Shown here: positions 31,487 through 40,221 of the stretch, in pieces | Position numbering within the stretch: position 1 is the stretch's first letter | Layout of the letters: the number at the start of each line of letters is the position of its first letter | NCBI GenBank assembly: GCA_036497285.1 | Contig: DASXJR010000085.1 | Location: forward strand, 1-45,594 | Source of the DNA: RYN-133 sp036497285 | GTDB taxonomy: Bacteria; Actinomycetota; Actinomycetes; Mycobacteriales; Jatrophihabitantaceae | DNA length: 45,594 bases | Reading direction: 5' to 3' | Notes under the pieces: model-generated | Database searches by the model: none | Seen by the model: the letters and a program-made list of their open reading frames with translations, nothing else | Told to the model about the DNA's origin: nothing | Translations under genes and position numbers: made by a program

Positions 31487-32160
31487 CCAAGGTGCTGATC
31501 GTCGAGGACGAGCGGGCGTTGCTGCGCGCCCTCGCCATGAATCTGACCGCGCGCGGGTACGAGGTGACCGAGGCCGAGTCCGGAACCCGGGCGCTCAGCG
31601 CGGCGGCGGACACCGAACACGACTTGATCGTGCTCGACCTCGGGCTGCCCGACCTGAGCGGCCTGGACGTGATCAAGGGTGTGCGGGCCTACAGCGCGGT
31701 CCCGATCATCGTGCTGTCAGCGCGTACCGGCACGAGCGAGAAGGTGGCCGCGCTCGACCTCGGTGCGGACGACTACGTCACCAAGCCGTTCAGCATCGAC
31801 GAGTTGTTGGCCCGACTGCGCGCCGCGACGCGCCGGTCCGGCACGCCGGAGCCCGTCGACGTGGTGCAGGTCGGCCGGACGAAGGTCGACCTGGGCGCGA
31901 AGACGGTGACGGCCGCCGACGGGACGCCCGTCCACCTCACCCCGACCGAGTGGCACCTGTTGGAGGCGTTGCTGAGGCGGCCCGGCAAGCTCGTCACCGG
32001 ACGGGCGCTGCTGACCGAACTGCGCGGCAGCCCCGACCACACCGACCCGTCCTACTTGCGCATCTACGTCGCGGCGCTGCGACGCAAGCTGGAACCCGAA
32101 CCGGCCCGGCCGCGGCACCTGCTCACTGAACCCGGCATGGGGTACCGCTTCCAGCCCTGA
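31483..32160 (+). CDS. kdpE: Response regulator KdpE (OmpR/PhoB family)
   Basis: A 225-aa two-component regulator. The receiver domain has the acidic pocket in VEDERALLRAL, phospho-acceptor Asp52 in IVLDLGLPDLSG, and Lys in DDYVTKPFSIDEL. The C-terminal winged helix has LTPTEWHLLEALLRRPGKLV and the end YLRIYVAALRRKLEPE and LLTEPGMGYRF, where the LTPTEW motif is typical of KdpE. ATG 31483 overlaps the stop of the bridging ORF. Its likely targets here are the divergent KimA-type operon and its own promoter through the 11-bp repeats at 28773-28800. Confidence 0.94.
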   Translation: MTKVLIVEDERALLRALAMNLTARGYEVTEAESGTRALSAAADTEHDLIVLDLGLPDLSGLDVIKGVRAYSAVPIIVLSARTGTSEKVAALDLGADDYVTKPFSIDELLARLRAATRRSGTPEPVDVVQVGRTKVDLGAKTVTAADGTPVHLTPTEWHLLEALLRRPGKLVTGRALLTELRGSPDHTDPSYLRIYVAALRRKLEPEPARPRHLLTEPGMGYRFQP

Positions 32161-32184
32161 GGCCGACTGTCAGGATGTCTCGCC

Positions 32185-33396
32185 GTGGCCGTCGTGGCAG
32201 CTCCAGTGCGTATCCCGCGCACCTGGACGATCCGTTATGCGCTGTTGTGGTTCGGATTCTGGACGGCCAACCTCGCGCCCGTCCAGCTCGTGCTGCCGGA
32301 CCAGTTCGACCGGTTCGACCACGCGCACAAGGTGCGCGACTTCGGCCTCGTCAGCGGAGCGTCGGGCGTGGTCGCACTCGTCGCGCTGCCGCTGTTCGGT
32401 GCGCTGTGCGACCGGACGAGATCCCGGTTCGGCCGCCGCAAGGTGTGGATCGCGGGGGGCGCGGTCGTCTTCGCCGTCGGGCTGGTGGCAACCGGACTGC
32501 AGCACACCTGGGTAGGTGTCGGGATCGCGTGGCTGATCGCGACGATCGGCATCGACATGGCGACCGCGGGCGCGACCGCGGTCGTGGCCGACAGCGTCCC
32601 GGACGAGCACCGCGGCGCGATCTCCGCCGCGATCTACGGCCCGCAAGCGGTCGGGATCCTGGTCGGCGTCGGCCTGCTCACAGCGATCGGAACGAGCGGT
32701 GTGCTCGGGTACGCCGTGCTGGCGGTGCTGATGCTCGGGTGCACGCTGCCGTTCCTGCGGTACTACCTCGAGGTCGACCCGGGACGGGTGCCGCCGCTGA
32801 CCCTGCGGTCGATGTTGGCCGGCATGTGGGTGCGCGACGCAGATTTCGGCTGGGCGTTCGGTGGCCGGCTGCTGGTCAACCTCGGCAACGCGCTCGGCAC
32901 GACGTACCTGCTGTACTTCCTGCAGGACGACCTGCGCCTGTCCGACCCCGAGGCCGGGCTGCTGGTGCTCACGCTCGTCTACCTGGTGTTCACCCTGCTC
33001 GCAACGGTGTGGGGCGGCCGGGCCTCGGACCGCTCGGGACGCCGCCGGGTGTTCGTTGCGGTGGCTGCGGGATTGCAGGCCATCGCGTCGCTGCTGCTGA
33101 CCGTGGAACCGGCGTACGGCGTGGCGCTCGTGGCGGCCGGGTTCCTCGGCGCCGGCTACGGCGCGTACATGTCGGTCGACCAGGCGCTGATCACCGCAGT
33201 GCTCCCCGATGCCACGTCCCGCGCCCAGGATCTCGGGATCATGAACGTCGGCTCGGTCGGGCCGCAGGCACTGGCCCCGCTCGCGGCCGGGCTGATCATC
33301 ACGTCGCTCGGCGGCTACCCGGTGCTGTTCGCGGCCTCCGGCGTCACGACGATCGTGGGCGCATTGTTCGTCTTCCGCATCAAGTCCGTCCGCTGA
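32185..33396 (+). CDS. MFS transporter (sugar/cation symporter-like)
   Basis: A 403-aa protein with twelve predicted membrane segments. The A-motif loops are visible: FGALCDRTRSRFGRRKVWI between segments 2 and 3, and WGGRASDRSGRRRVFVAVAA in the second half. The N-terminal part (FGLVSGASGVVALVALPLFG) resembles the GPH/SUC-like branch. Substrate unknown. GTG 32185 has AGGA (32172-32175) upstream and begins 24 bp after kdpE, so it may be co-transcribed with kdpDE. Confidence 0.85.
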   Translation: MAVVAAPVRIPRTWTIRYALLWFGFWTANLAPVQLVLPDQFDRFDHAHKVRDFGLVSGASGVVALVALPLFGALCDRTRSRFGRRKVWIAGGAVVFAVGLVATGLQHTWVGVGIAWLIATIGIDMATAGATAVVADSVPDEHRGAISAAIYGPQAVGILVGVGLLTAIGTSGVLGYAVLAVLMLGCTLPFLRYYLEVDPGRVPPLTLRSMLAGMWVRDADFGWAFGGRLLVNLGNALGTTYLLYFLQDDLRLSDPEAGLLVLTLVYLVFTLLATVWGGRASDRSGRRRVFVAVAAGLQAIASLLLTVEPAYGVALVAAGFLGAGYGAYMSVDQALITAVLPDATSRAQDLGIMNVGSVGPQALAPLAAGLIITSLGGYPVLFAASGVTTIVGALFVFRIKSVR

Positions 33397-33435
33397 TCCG
33401 CTCGGTCTGCCTGCGCCGCCTCGAGTATCCGCTGT

Positions 33436-33506
33436 TGATCAGGTTTTCCTCCGAAATGTTCGGTTCAGCGGGGCTGAACCGAGCATCCCGGAGGAAGAGG
33501 TGATCA
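33436..33506. repeat. 71-bp long imperfect hairpin between convergent genes
   Basis: Two 34-base arms (33436-33469 and 33473-33506) match at 28 positions around a GGG loop; two of the mismatches are G-U in RNA. The inner 10 bp and the outer TGATCA ends are perfect. It lies between the MFS gene and the convergent acyl-CoA synthetase gene. It might work as a two-way transcription barrier, although no T-run follows, or be a REP/MITE-like element. The remaining bases of the 148-bp gap show nothing else. Confidence 0.75.
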
Positions 33507-33544
33507 TTTGGCGGCGCCACGCTGTGGGTGGTCGGCGCGACGGG

Positions 33545-35182
33545 TCAGTCGCGGGTGCGGGTGACGTCGAGGGCGCCATCGGCGTAGCGGGCCCGCAGCA
33601 CCTTCTTGTCGAACTTGCCCACGGTCGTCTTGGGCACCTCGTCGATGAACGTCCAGTTCTCCGGCACCTGCCACGAGGCGACCTTGCCGTCGAGGAACTT
33701 CGCCAACGCCTCGACCGACACGTCGCCGCGCGGCACGATGCAGGCCAGCGGGCGCTCCGTCCACTTCGCGTCCGGGATACCGATGACCGCGGCTTCGAGC
33801 ACGTCCGGCGAACCCGCGAGCAGGTTCTCCAGCTCGACGGACGAGATCCATTCCCCGCCGCTCTTGATGACGTCCTTGGACCGGTCGGTGATCTGGAAGT
33901 AGCCACGCTCGTCGATCGTGCCGATGTCGCCGGTGCGCAGCCAGCCGTCGTGGAACTTCTCCGGCGCCCGGTCACGGTGGTAGGCACCGGTGATCCACGG
34001 CCCGCGCACCTGCATCTCACCGACCGCCGTGCCGTCCCACGGCAGCACGGCACCGGAGTCGTCGACGATGCGCATCTGGACGCCCGCGATCAGCCGGCCG
34101 GACTTCATCCGCCAGTCCATTTCGTCGGACGTGCCGAGCTCGACGTCGACGGGCGGGTGCGCCATGCCGCCCACCGGGGAGGTCTCGGTCATCCCCCAGC
34201 CCTGGATGATCCGCACGCCGTACTGCTTCTCTAACGCCTCGGCGAGCGAGCGCGGGATCGCCGCGCCGCCCGAGGTCCCCATCCGCACCGAGGACAGGTC
34301 GAGTTCCCGCGCCGCGCCGAGCTGCAGGATGCCGCCCCAGATGGTCGGGACCGCGGAGACCAGCGTCGCCTTCTCGGCCTCGATGAAGTTCACCCAGTCG
34401 GCCGGCGTCATGTACGAGCCGGGGAACAGCAGCGCCGCCCCCGACAAGAACGCGCCGTAGGGGATGCCCCAGGCGTTGACGTGGAACATCGGGACGATCG
34501 CGAAGAACCGATCCGCCTCGGTCGAGCCGGTGCAGTTGTTCGACAGCGTGCCGAGCGCGTGCAGGAAGGTCGAGCGGTGCGAATAGACGACGCCCTTCGG
34601 GTCGCCGGTCGTGCCGCTGGTGTAACACATCGACGCGGGCGACCGCTCGTCCAACTCGGGCCAGTCGAACTCCGGTGACGCAGCCGCCAACAGCTGCGCG
34701 TAGTCGTGGACGGGCTTGTCGCCGAGCACGGACGTGTCGCCGTCACCGATCACCACATACGCCTCGACGCTGCCGAAGCTGGCCGCGATCGGCGCGAGGA
34801 GGGGTAGCAGGCTCGCGTCGACGATGATGATCTTGTCCTGGGCGTGGTTGACGATGTGCTCGAGTTGGGCCGGCGGCAGCCGCAGGTTCAGCGTGTGCAG
34901 CACGGCACCCATGCACGGCACGGCGTAGTAGGCCTCGAGATGTTCCTGGTGGTTCCAGCACAGCGTGGCGACGCGGTCGCCGGCACTCACGCCGAGATCG
35001 TGCAGCGCGTTCGCGAGCCGCCGGGCGTTGGCGCCGATCTCGGCGTAGCTGGCGCGCCTGGCCGAATCGCCTTGCCAGGTCAGGCATTCGCTTCGTCCGA
35101 ACACCGACTCGCCGTGCTGGAGGATCGCTGTGATCGTGAGCGGGAAGTCGTCCTGCATCGTGCTCGTGATGTCGCTTGCCAT
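33545..35182 (-). CDS. Acyl-CoA synthetase (fatty-acid--CoA ligase)
   Basis: A 545-aa AMP-forming ligase of the adenylating superfamily that activates a fatty or carboxylic acid to its CoA thioester. The core motif reads CYTSGTTGDPKGVVYSHR (about 190-207), the A5 region GWGMTETSPVGG, and the hinge region WLRTGDIGTIDERGYFQITD. The C-terminal catalytic Lys is in PKTTVGKFDKKVLR. The sequence context (LHTLNLRLPPAQLEHIVNHA) matches the medium/long-chain FadD group used in beta-oxidation. The start is ATG 35182. Chain length is not readable from sequence. Confidence 0.9.
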   Translation of the reverse strand: MASDITSTMQDDFPLTITAILQHGESVFGRSECLTWQGDSARRASYAEIGANARRLANALHDLGVSAGDRVATLCWNHQEHLEAYYAVPCMGAVLHTLNLRLPPAQLEHIVNHAQDKIIIVDASLLPLLAPIAASFGSVEAYVVIGDGDTSVLGDKPVHDYAQLLAAASPEFDWPELDERSPASMCYTSGTTGDPKGVVYSHRSTFLHALGTLSNNCTGSTEADRFFAIVPMFHVNAWGIPYGAFLSGAALLFPGSYMTPADWVNFIEAEKATLVSAVPTIWGGILQLGAARELDLSSVRMGTSGGAAIPRSLAEALEKQYGVRIIQGWGMTETSPVGGMAHPPVDVELGTSDEMDWRMKSGRLIAGVQMRIVDDSGAVLPWDGTAVGEMQVRGPWITGAYHRDRAPEKFHDGWLRTGDIGTIDERGYFQITDRSKDVIKSGGEWISSVELENLLAGSPDVLEAAVIGIPDAKWTERPLACIVPRGDVSVEALAKFLDGKVASWQVPENWTFIDEVPKTTVGKFDKKVLRARYADGALDVTRTRD

Positions 35183-35224
35183 GCTGAAACCCTAGTCACC
35201 CCGACCAGCCGCGGACTGCGGCGC

Positions 35225-35737
35225 TCACGATCTGTTGGCGCGGCGATGGCCGAGGTCGAGCACGAGTCCGACGAGGAAGCCGGACGCCACGATCGGGACC
35301 CACACCCATTGCAGATAGAGGTCGGAATGTCCGATTACGACCATCACGATCGTGTACAGCAGGAACGACACGATGACCGCGGCGAGCGCCTGCGCCCGCA
35401 CCGCGCCGTTCTGCCGCAGCATCCGCAGGTCGGCCCGAGTACCCGACTCTCGCCGGGCCTGTTTGCGTTCGGACTTGGCGGCCTGTTTGGCCGCCTTCTT
35501 CTGCGTCCGCCCGTCGTCGGATTCCTCGTCCGGCGCGGTGGGCGGCTGCTCCGGTTGAACGTCGAGGATGTCGAGTTCGACGGTGGGGAACGCGTCTTCA
35601 CCGGTCTCTTCACCGGTGTCCTCGTCCGGGTGGGAATGCCGTCCGTGCGGGACGGCCAGATCCACCGCGATCGGGACAAACTCGGTCGTCTCGGCCGTGT
35701 CGAGATCCGGCTCGTCCGGTGCCGAGTGCCGCCCCAT
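35225..35737 (-). CDS. Membrane protein with acidic N-terminal domain, unknown function
   Basis: A 170-aa protein. About 80 residues of acidic, low-complexity N-terminus (PDEDTGEETGEDAFPT) are followed by a basic stretch (TQKKAAKQAAKSERKQARRE) and two membrane segments (AVIVSFLLYTIVMVVIG and WVPIVASGFLVGLVLDLG) near the C-terminus. I do not recognise a family. The start is ATG 35737, with GTG 35740 immediately ahead as an alternative. Confidence 0.65.
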   Translation of the reverse strand: MGRHSAPDEPDLDTAETTEFVPIAVDLAVPHGRHSHPDEDTGEETGEDAFPTVELDILDVQPEQPPTAPDEESDDGRTQKKAAKQAAKSERKQARRESGTRADLRMLRQNGAVRAQALAAVIVSFLLYTIVMVVIGHSDLYLQWVWVPIVASGFLVGLVLDLGHRRANRS

Positions 35738-35750
35738 CACCCGAGTGTGT

Positions 35751-35768
35751 CAAACGCCGGGCCGTTTG
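35751..35768. promoter_or_regulatory. CAAACG-N6-CGTTTG palindrome
   Basis: Perfect 6-bp arms around CCGGGC lie 14 bp upstream of the start of the minus-strand membrane-protein gene. The position suits an operator or a hairpin near the 5' end of its mRNA. A second small palindrome, TACGT-TCC-ACGTA (35888-35900), lies 30 bp ahead of the small plus-strand gene at 35930. Confidence 0.35.
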
Positions 35769-35929
35769 GAGATCATCGGCCGGTCGGCGCGCGTGCGAGA
35801 AATCGACGGCCGACCGCCCGGCTGCCAGCCGGCTACTGCGTGCCAAGCGGTTTCGCGTGCCTAACCGGCGGGGACGCTGGGGCCAGCTACGTTCCACGTA
35901 CGACGCGACGGACCAGTCCTGGAGCATTC

Positions 35930-36088
35930 ATGCCCGATTCCCCCGCCAAGGCGGTCGCCGAACTGCTGATGCGTGACGGCTACGTCGACAACGAACTGGA
36001 CGCCCGGCGCGCGGCCAAGTGGATCCTCTGCCTCGCCGAGGAGCCACGCTGGTCGGTCAACGAGACGACGCCTGCCCTGAGCGACTGA
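35930..36088 (+). CDS. Small hypothetical protein, 52 aa
   Basis: ATG 35930 with GGAG five bases upstream opens a 52-residue soluble peptide, MPDSPAKAVAELLMRDGYVD then NELDARRAAKWILCLAEEPR and a short tail. It has a regular helix-turn-helix-like pattern of hydrophobic residues, and codon use matches its neighbours. I do not recognise it. It stands alone between divergent and parallel genes. Confidence 0.55.
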   Translation: MPDSPAKAVAELLMRDGYVDNELDARRAAKWILCLAEEPRWSVNETTPALSD

Positions 36089-36110
36089 TTGCGGCACCGT
36101 TGATCTGAAT

Positions 36111-36127
36111 TCGTCTGCCCCAGACGA
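36111..36127 (+). terminator. Hairpin after the 52-aa gene
   Basis: TCGTCTG-CCC-CAGACGA is a perfect 7-bp stem with a 3-base loop, 23 bp after the small gene ends. It lacks a T-run, so termination is possible but weak. It is also 37 bp upstream of the CPBP gene. Confidence 0.35.
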
Positions 36128-36163
36128 TGCGATACGGCGCGGATTGCTCGACCCTGTGGTCCT

Positions 36164-36916
36164 ATGGGCGAGCGCTCGCCGCGGGCCACGCTGACGACGA
36201 CAGCCGGTCGACCCGCCCGGCGGACCGTCATCGTCAGTGGCGCTGCTGTGATCATCGTGTTGGCGGCGGTCAACGTCACCTTCCACGAAGTGCCCGGATC
36301 GAACTATTGGCTGGGCCTTCCCTGCGCGGCCGGGCTGATCGCGCTCGCCCGCAGCATCGGACTCGGGTGGGATGACCTCGGCCTGAGCCCCGATCGACTG
36401 AAAGCGGGCGCCATCTGGGCCGCGGCCGCGATCCTGGCGGTGGCCTCGGTCTATGCACTCGCGGTGTTGCTGCCGGCGACGCGACGCGCCTTCCTCGACA
36501 ACCGGTACCACGTCAGCGCGGGCGACGCGCTCATCACCGCGTTCGTTCGGATCCCGCTCGGCACGATCCTGTTCGAAGAGATCGCGTTCCGGGGCGTGCT
36601 GTGGGCGCTGTTCGCCCGACTCATGACGCCCGTCTACGTCGTTCTGGCGACGTCCGTGCTGTTCGGCCTGTGGCACGTACTTCCGTCCCTGCACCTTGCC
36701 TCTGCGAACGCCGGCGTTGCCGATGCAGTCGGCGGGACGGGTGGCAGCGCGTCCGTGCTGGCGGTGCTCGGTGCAGTAGGGATCACCGCGATAGGCGGCG
36801 TCGTGTTCGGAGAGGCGCGTCGCCGCAGCGGCAGCCTGCTCGCCAGCGCCGGGCTGCACTGGGCGACGAACGGGCTCGGCGTGCTGTTCGGCCTGGCTGC
36901 GTGGCATCTGCGCTAG
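36164..36916 (+). CDS. CPBP family intramembrane protease
   Basis: A 250-aa multi-pass protein of the CPBP (Abi/CAAX protease-like) family. The catalytic motif EEIAFRG is at Glu138-Glu139 and Arg143, and the two His motifs are FGLWH and the C-terminal GLHWATNG. About seven membrane segments are predicted. Substrate unknown; family members process prenylated proteins or secreted peptides or act in immunity. It lies 19 bp ahead of the Abhydrolase_9 gene, so the two may form an operon. Confidence 0.83.
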   Translation: MGERSPRATLTTTAGRPARRTVIVSGAAVIIVLAAVNVTFHEVPGSNYWLGLPCAAGLIALARSIGLGWDDLGLSPDRLKAGAIWAAAAILAVASVYALAVLLPATRRAFLDNRYHVSAGDALITAFVRIPLGTILFEEIAFRGVLWALFARLMTPVYVVLATSVLFGLWHVLPSLHLASANAGVADAVGGTGGSASVLAVLGAVGITAIGGVVFGEARRRSGSLLASAGLHWATNGLGVLFGLAAWHLR

Positions 36917-36935
36917 CGGATTAGGAGGAACGACC

Positions 36936-38633
36936 ATGACCGACATCGCCGCACCACCTGAGGCCGAGGACAGGGGCAAGGGTGCGCCGCACCGACGGTT
37001 CCGTCGACTGCGGCACTACGGCCAGAGCCTGGACCACGCCGGTCTGTTCGGTGGGCTGCTGTTCTTCCTGGTGTCGTTGATGCCGTCGTTGCTGCCCCGC
37101 ACCTGGGTGGTCCAGGGCCTGGCATCCGGAATCAGCATCGCGTTCGGCTACGGCATCGGCGTGCTGATCGAGTGGGCGGTGCGGCACGTGGTGCGGGTAC
37201 GACCGAGCGAGCAGACCCGCAAGGTGACCCGGTGGGTCGTCCGGGTGCTGGCGCTCATCATCGTTCCGCTGATGCTCTGGCTCGGATCGGCCTGGCAGAG
37301 CGACATCCGTCGCGTTGTCCACTATCCCTCATCCACTCGGTATCTCTACCTGGGCGTCCTGCTCGTCGCCGCACTCGGCGCAGCGGCGCTGCTCGGCGGC
37401 GCGCGCGCCATACGGCGCCTGTACCGGGTCGTCGCCCGATGGCTGGGCCGGTGGATCCCCAAGCTTGCCGCACAGATCGTCGGCGTCGTCGTCGTGGCCG
37501 CGCTCGTCTGGGGGCTCCTCGCCGGGGTCGTCGGCAACGGGCTGCGGGCGATCCTCGACGAGGTGTTCTCCGCTGCCGATCACGGCACCCACGCCAACAC
37601 CGTCCAACCCACCTCGGCGCTTCGGTCGGGCAGCCCGACCTCCGACGTCAGTTGGGATTCGCTCGGCCTGGAGGGACGGACGTTCGTCGCCGGCGGCCCC
37701 ACGGCGGCGCAGATCTCGAAACTGACCGGACGGCCCGCGGTGACGCCGATCCGGGCGTACGCCGGGCGTGAATCCGCGTCCTCGCTCTCGGGCGAGGCGT
37801 CGCTCGTGCTCACCGAACTGAAGAGGACGCACGCCTTCGATCGCGCTGTCGTCGCCGTCGCCACATCGACCGGTACCGGGTGGGTCGACCCGTGGGAGGC
37901 CGACCCGTTGGAGTACATGTTCGGCGGAAACACCGCGATCGCGTCGATGCAGTACTCGTTCTACCCCAGCTGGATCTCGTTCTTGATCGATCGCCCGCGG
38001 GCCGAGGAGGCCGGCCGGGTGCTCTTCGACACGATCTACAAGTATTGGGCGACCCTGCCCCCGGCCCACCGCGCACGCCTGATCGTCTTCGGTGAAAGCC
38101 TGGGAACCTACGGCGGCAGCGCGGCATTCAAGAGCGTCGACGACCTCTTGGCCCGTACCGACGGTGCGCTGTTCGCCGGTCCGCCGAACACGACGGTGAT
38201 GTGGCGTCACCTCACCGATTCCCGACACTCCGGCAGCCTCGAACGGCTGCCTGCCGTCGGGAACGGGCAGGACGTGCGTTTCGCAGAGGGAACCAAACAG
38301 TTGCGCGCACCCGACGGTTCGCTGCGCCATCCGGACGTGGTGTTCCTCCAGCACGGCTCGGATCCCATCGTCTGGTGGGCACCGAATTTGCTCTGGAGCG
38401 AACCGGACTGGCTGACCGAGCCCCGCGCACCGGATGTGATACCGCAAACGCACTGGTACCCGATCGTCAGTTTCTGGCAGATCACCTGCGACATGATCGC
38501 GGCAGCCGCACCACCGCCCGGCTACGGACACAACTACGGCTCAGAGGTCATCACGGCGTGGCAAGCGATGCTTCGACCACCGGCGTGGACCCAGGCCGAT
38601 ACCAAGGCGCTGGCCCAACACGGGGTTGTCTGA
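36936..38633 (+). CDS. Abhydrolase_9 family membrane-anchored alpha/beta hydrolase
   Basis: A 565-aa protein. The N-terminal 200 residues contain about five membrane segments of the Abhydrolase_9_N type (LDHAGLFGGLLFFLVSLMPS, then LLPRTWVVQG). The C-terminal extracytoplasmic or cytoplasmic hydrolase has the nucleophile elbow FGESLGTYGG (Ser388), followed by GPPNTTVMWRHLT and QHGSDPIVWW, where an Asp could serve the triad. Reaction unknown. AGGAGG precedes ATG 36936. Proteins of this family are widespread in actinobacteria and may act in the cell envelope. Confidence 0.82.
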   Translation: MTDIAAPPEAEDRGKGAPHRRFRRLRHYGQSLDHAGLFGGLLFFLVSLMPSLLPRTWVVQGLASGISIAFGYGIGVLIEWAVRHVVRVRPSEQTRKVTRWVVRVLALIIVPLMLWLGSAWQSDIRRVVHYPSSTRYLYLGVLLVAALGAAALLGGARAIRRLYRVVARWLGRWIPKLAAQIVGVVVVAALVWGLLAGVVGNGLRAILDEVFSAADHGTHANTVQPTSALRSGSPTSDVSWDSLGLEGRTFVAGGPTAAQISKLTGRPAVTPIRAYAGRESASSLSGEASLVLTELKRTHAFDRAVVAVATSTGTGWVDPWEADPLEYMFGGNTAIASMQYSFYPSWISFLIDRPRAEEAGRVLFDTIYKYWATLPPAHRARLIVFGESLGTYGGSAAFKSVDDLLARTDGALFAGPPNTTVMWRHLTDSRHSGSLERLPAVGNGQDVRFAEGTKQLRAPDGSLRHPDVVFLQHGSDPIVWWAPNLLWSEPDWLTEPRAPDVIPQTHWYPIVSFWQITCDMIAAAAPPPGYGHNYGSEVITAWQAMLRPPAWTQADTKALAQHGVV

Positions 38634-38711
38634 TGCCGATGATCTTTCCAGGCGACGCTTAGTTCAGCTGGCTAAGGTCGGGCACCAGACAACGACGGCA
38701 GTGGAGGCATC

Positions 38712-40190
38712 GTGGCCGTGCCGGGGTGGCGCCGACGGCGCCAGGGGCGGTGCCGCACCGCCACGACGCTGCTGATCGCGCTCGCCCTGACGATCGGCTG
38801 CGCGGCCGGCTGCACCAGCACCATCGCCGGTCAGGGTCAGATCAACCCGCTCGGCATGCCCGTCCACGGCGACTCGGGCGACCGGTTCGACAACGAGGTC
38901 AAGATCGCGCTCGCCGACGTCACCATGTATTGGCAGGACACCTACCCGACCATTGCCCACGGCGCGAAGCTTCCGCCGCTCAAGGGCGGCCTCTATTCGG
39001 TTGACGGCGCGAACGTGGTCGCGACGAACACGACGCCGTCGTCGGCGCGCGGCAACAAGTGCCTGCAGCGTCGGCTCTCGTTCATCGTCGACAACGCCGC
39101 CTACTGCCAACTGGACGACTCGATCATCTGGGATCGCGGGACCGATCACCTGCTTCCCGTACTCACCCAGCGCTACGGACCGACCTTGACCGCGCTGGTG
39201 TTCGCGCACGAGTTCGGTCACGCGGTGCAGCACCGGCTGCACATCGACGTCGGCAACGGCGTGCGGACGATCGACATCGAGTCGCAGGCCGACTGCGCGG
39301 CCGGGGCGTTCGCCGGTGCTGCGCTGGCCGGCAAGGCATCGCACGTCCACATCACGACGGCCGACCTCGACCGCGCGTTGGACGGTTACTTCCAGGTTCG
39401 CGACTCCACACCGGACACCCCGTCGGACGCCACGCACGGGAACGGCTTCGACCGCATCAACGCGCTGCAGCTCGGCATCGAGCACGGCGCGCGGTACTGC
39501 TTCAGCCCGTCCTACCTGCACGACCGCACGTACACCGAACGGGGCTACGTCGATCCCACCGACTACTACGCGCAGGGCAACCAGCCACTGGCGGTGATGC
39601 TCAGCCGCAACGGCATCGCTCCTGATCTCAACCGTTTCTGGCTCCAGGCGGGCTCGAAGATCAACGAGACGTTCCACAACGTGCGGCTGGCCCGCGCCGA
39701 CCACCCCCAATGCGGCAGCGCGGACGCGGCCAGCCAGTTCGGCTACTGCCCGAACGACAACACCGTCTACTACAGCAATGCCTTCGCGCAGAAGGCGTAC
39801 TACAGCATCACCGACATCGTGGTGAACCGGCACGACGCGACGGTGTCGTTGCAGCCCCACCAGCCCGGTGACTACGCCCTCGGATTTCTGATGGCTGTCG
39901 CGTGGGGCATGGCGGCACGCGCGCAGTTCTTCCACCGATCCACGACCGACCACGATGCCCTGGTCGCGGCCATCTGTTACGCCGGGGCGTACTCGGAGGA
40001 CATCAACCGCGCGCAGACCAGCCCGACGCACAAGTACGTGCTGTCCCCGCCGGACATGGACGAAGCCACCGCAGCGGCGCTCGGCCTCGTGGATCTCAAC
40101 ACCGCGTTCGGCGCGCGTGGCACGACGGGCCTCGACCGGGTGCGCGCTTTCGTCAACGGGTACACCGGCGGGCTCGCCTCCTGTCGCTGA
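38712..40190 (+). CDS. Zinc metallopeptidase lipoprotein (LpqM-like)
   Basis: A 492-aa secreted lipoprotein. The signal peptide (TTLLIALALTIGCAAGC) ends in lipobox AAGC. The catalytic motif HEFGHAVQ (His166, Glu167, His170) is followed by IESQADCAAG, which supplies the third ligand as in neutral zinc metallopeptidases. Cysteines (CLQRR, AYCQ, RYCF, QCGS, GYCP) suggest several disulfides. Mycobacterial LpqM is of the same general type. GTG 38712 has GGAGG upstream. It is not obviously in an operon with its neighbours. Confidence 0.8.
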   Translation: MAVPGWRRRRQGRCRTATTLLIALALTIGCAAGCTSTIAGQGQINPLGMPVHGDSGDRFDNEVKIALADVTMYWQDTYPTIAHGAKLPPLKGGLYSVDGANVVATNTTPSSARGNKCLQRRLSFIVDNAAYCQLDDSIIWDRGTDHLLPVLTQRYGPTLTALVFAHEFGHAVQHRLHIDVGNGVRTIDIESQADCAAGAFAGAALAGKASHVHITTADLDRALDGYFQVRDSTPDTPSDATHGNGFDRINALQLGIEHGARYCFSPSYLHDRTYTERGYVDPTDYYAQGNQPLAVMLSRNGIAPDLNRFWLQAGSKINETFHNVRLARADHPQCGSADAASQFGYCPNDNTVYYSNAFAQKAYYSITDIVVNRHDATVSLQPHQPGDYALGFLMAVAWGMAARAQFFHRSTTDHDALVAAICYAGAYSEDINRAQTSPTHKYVLSPPDMDEATAAALGLVDLNTAFGARGTTGLDRVRAFVNGYTGGLASCR

Positions 40191-40221
40191 ACGGGTGCTA
40201 AGCCGGGCGTAGGTTGCACAC

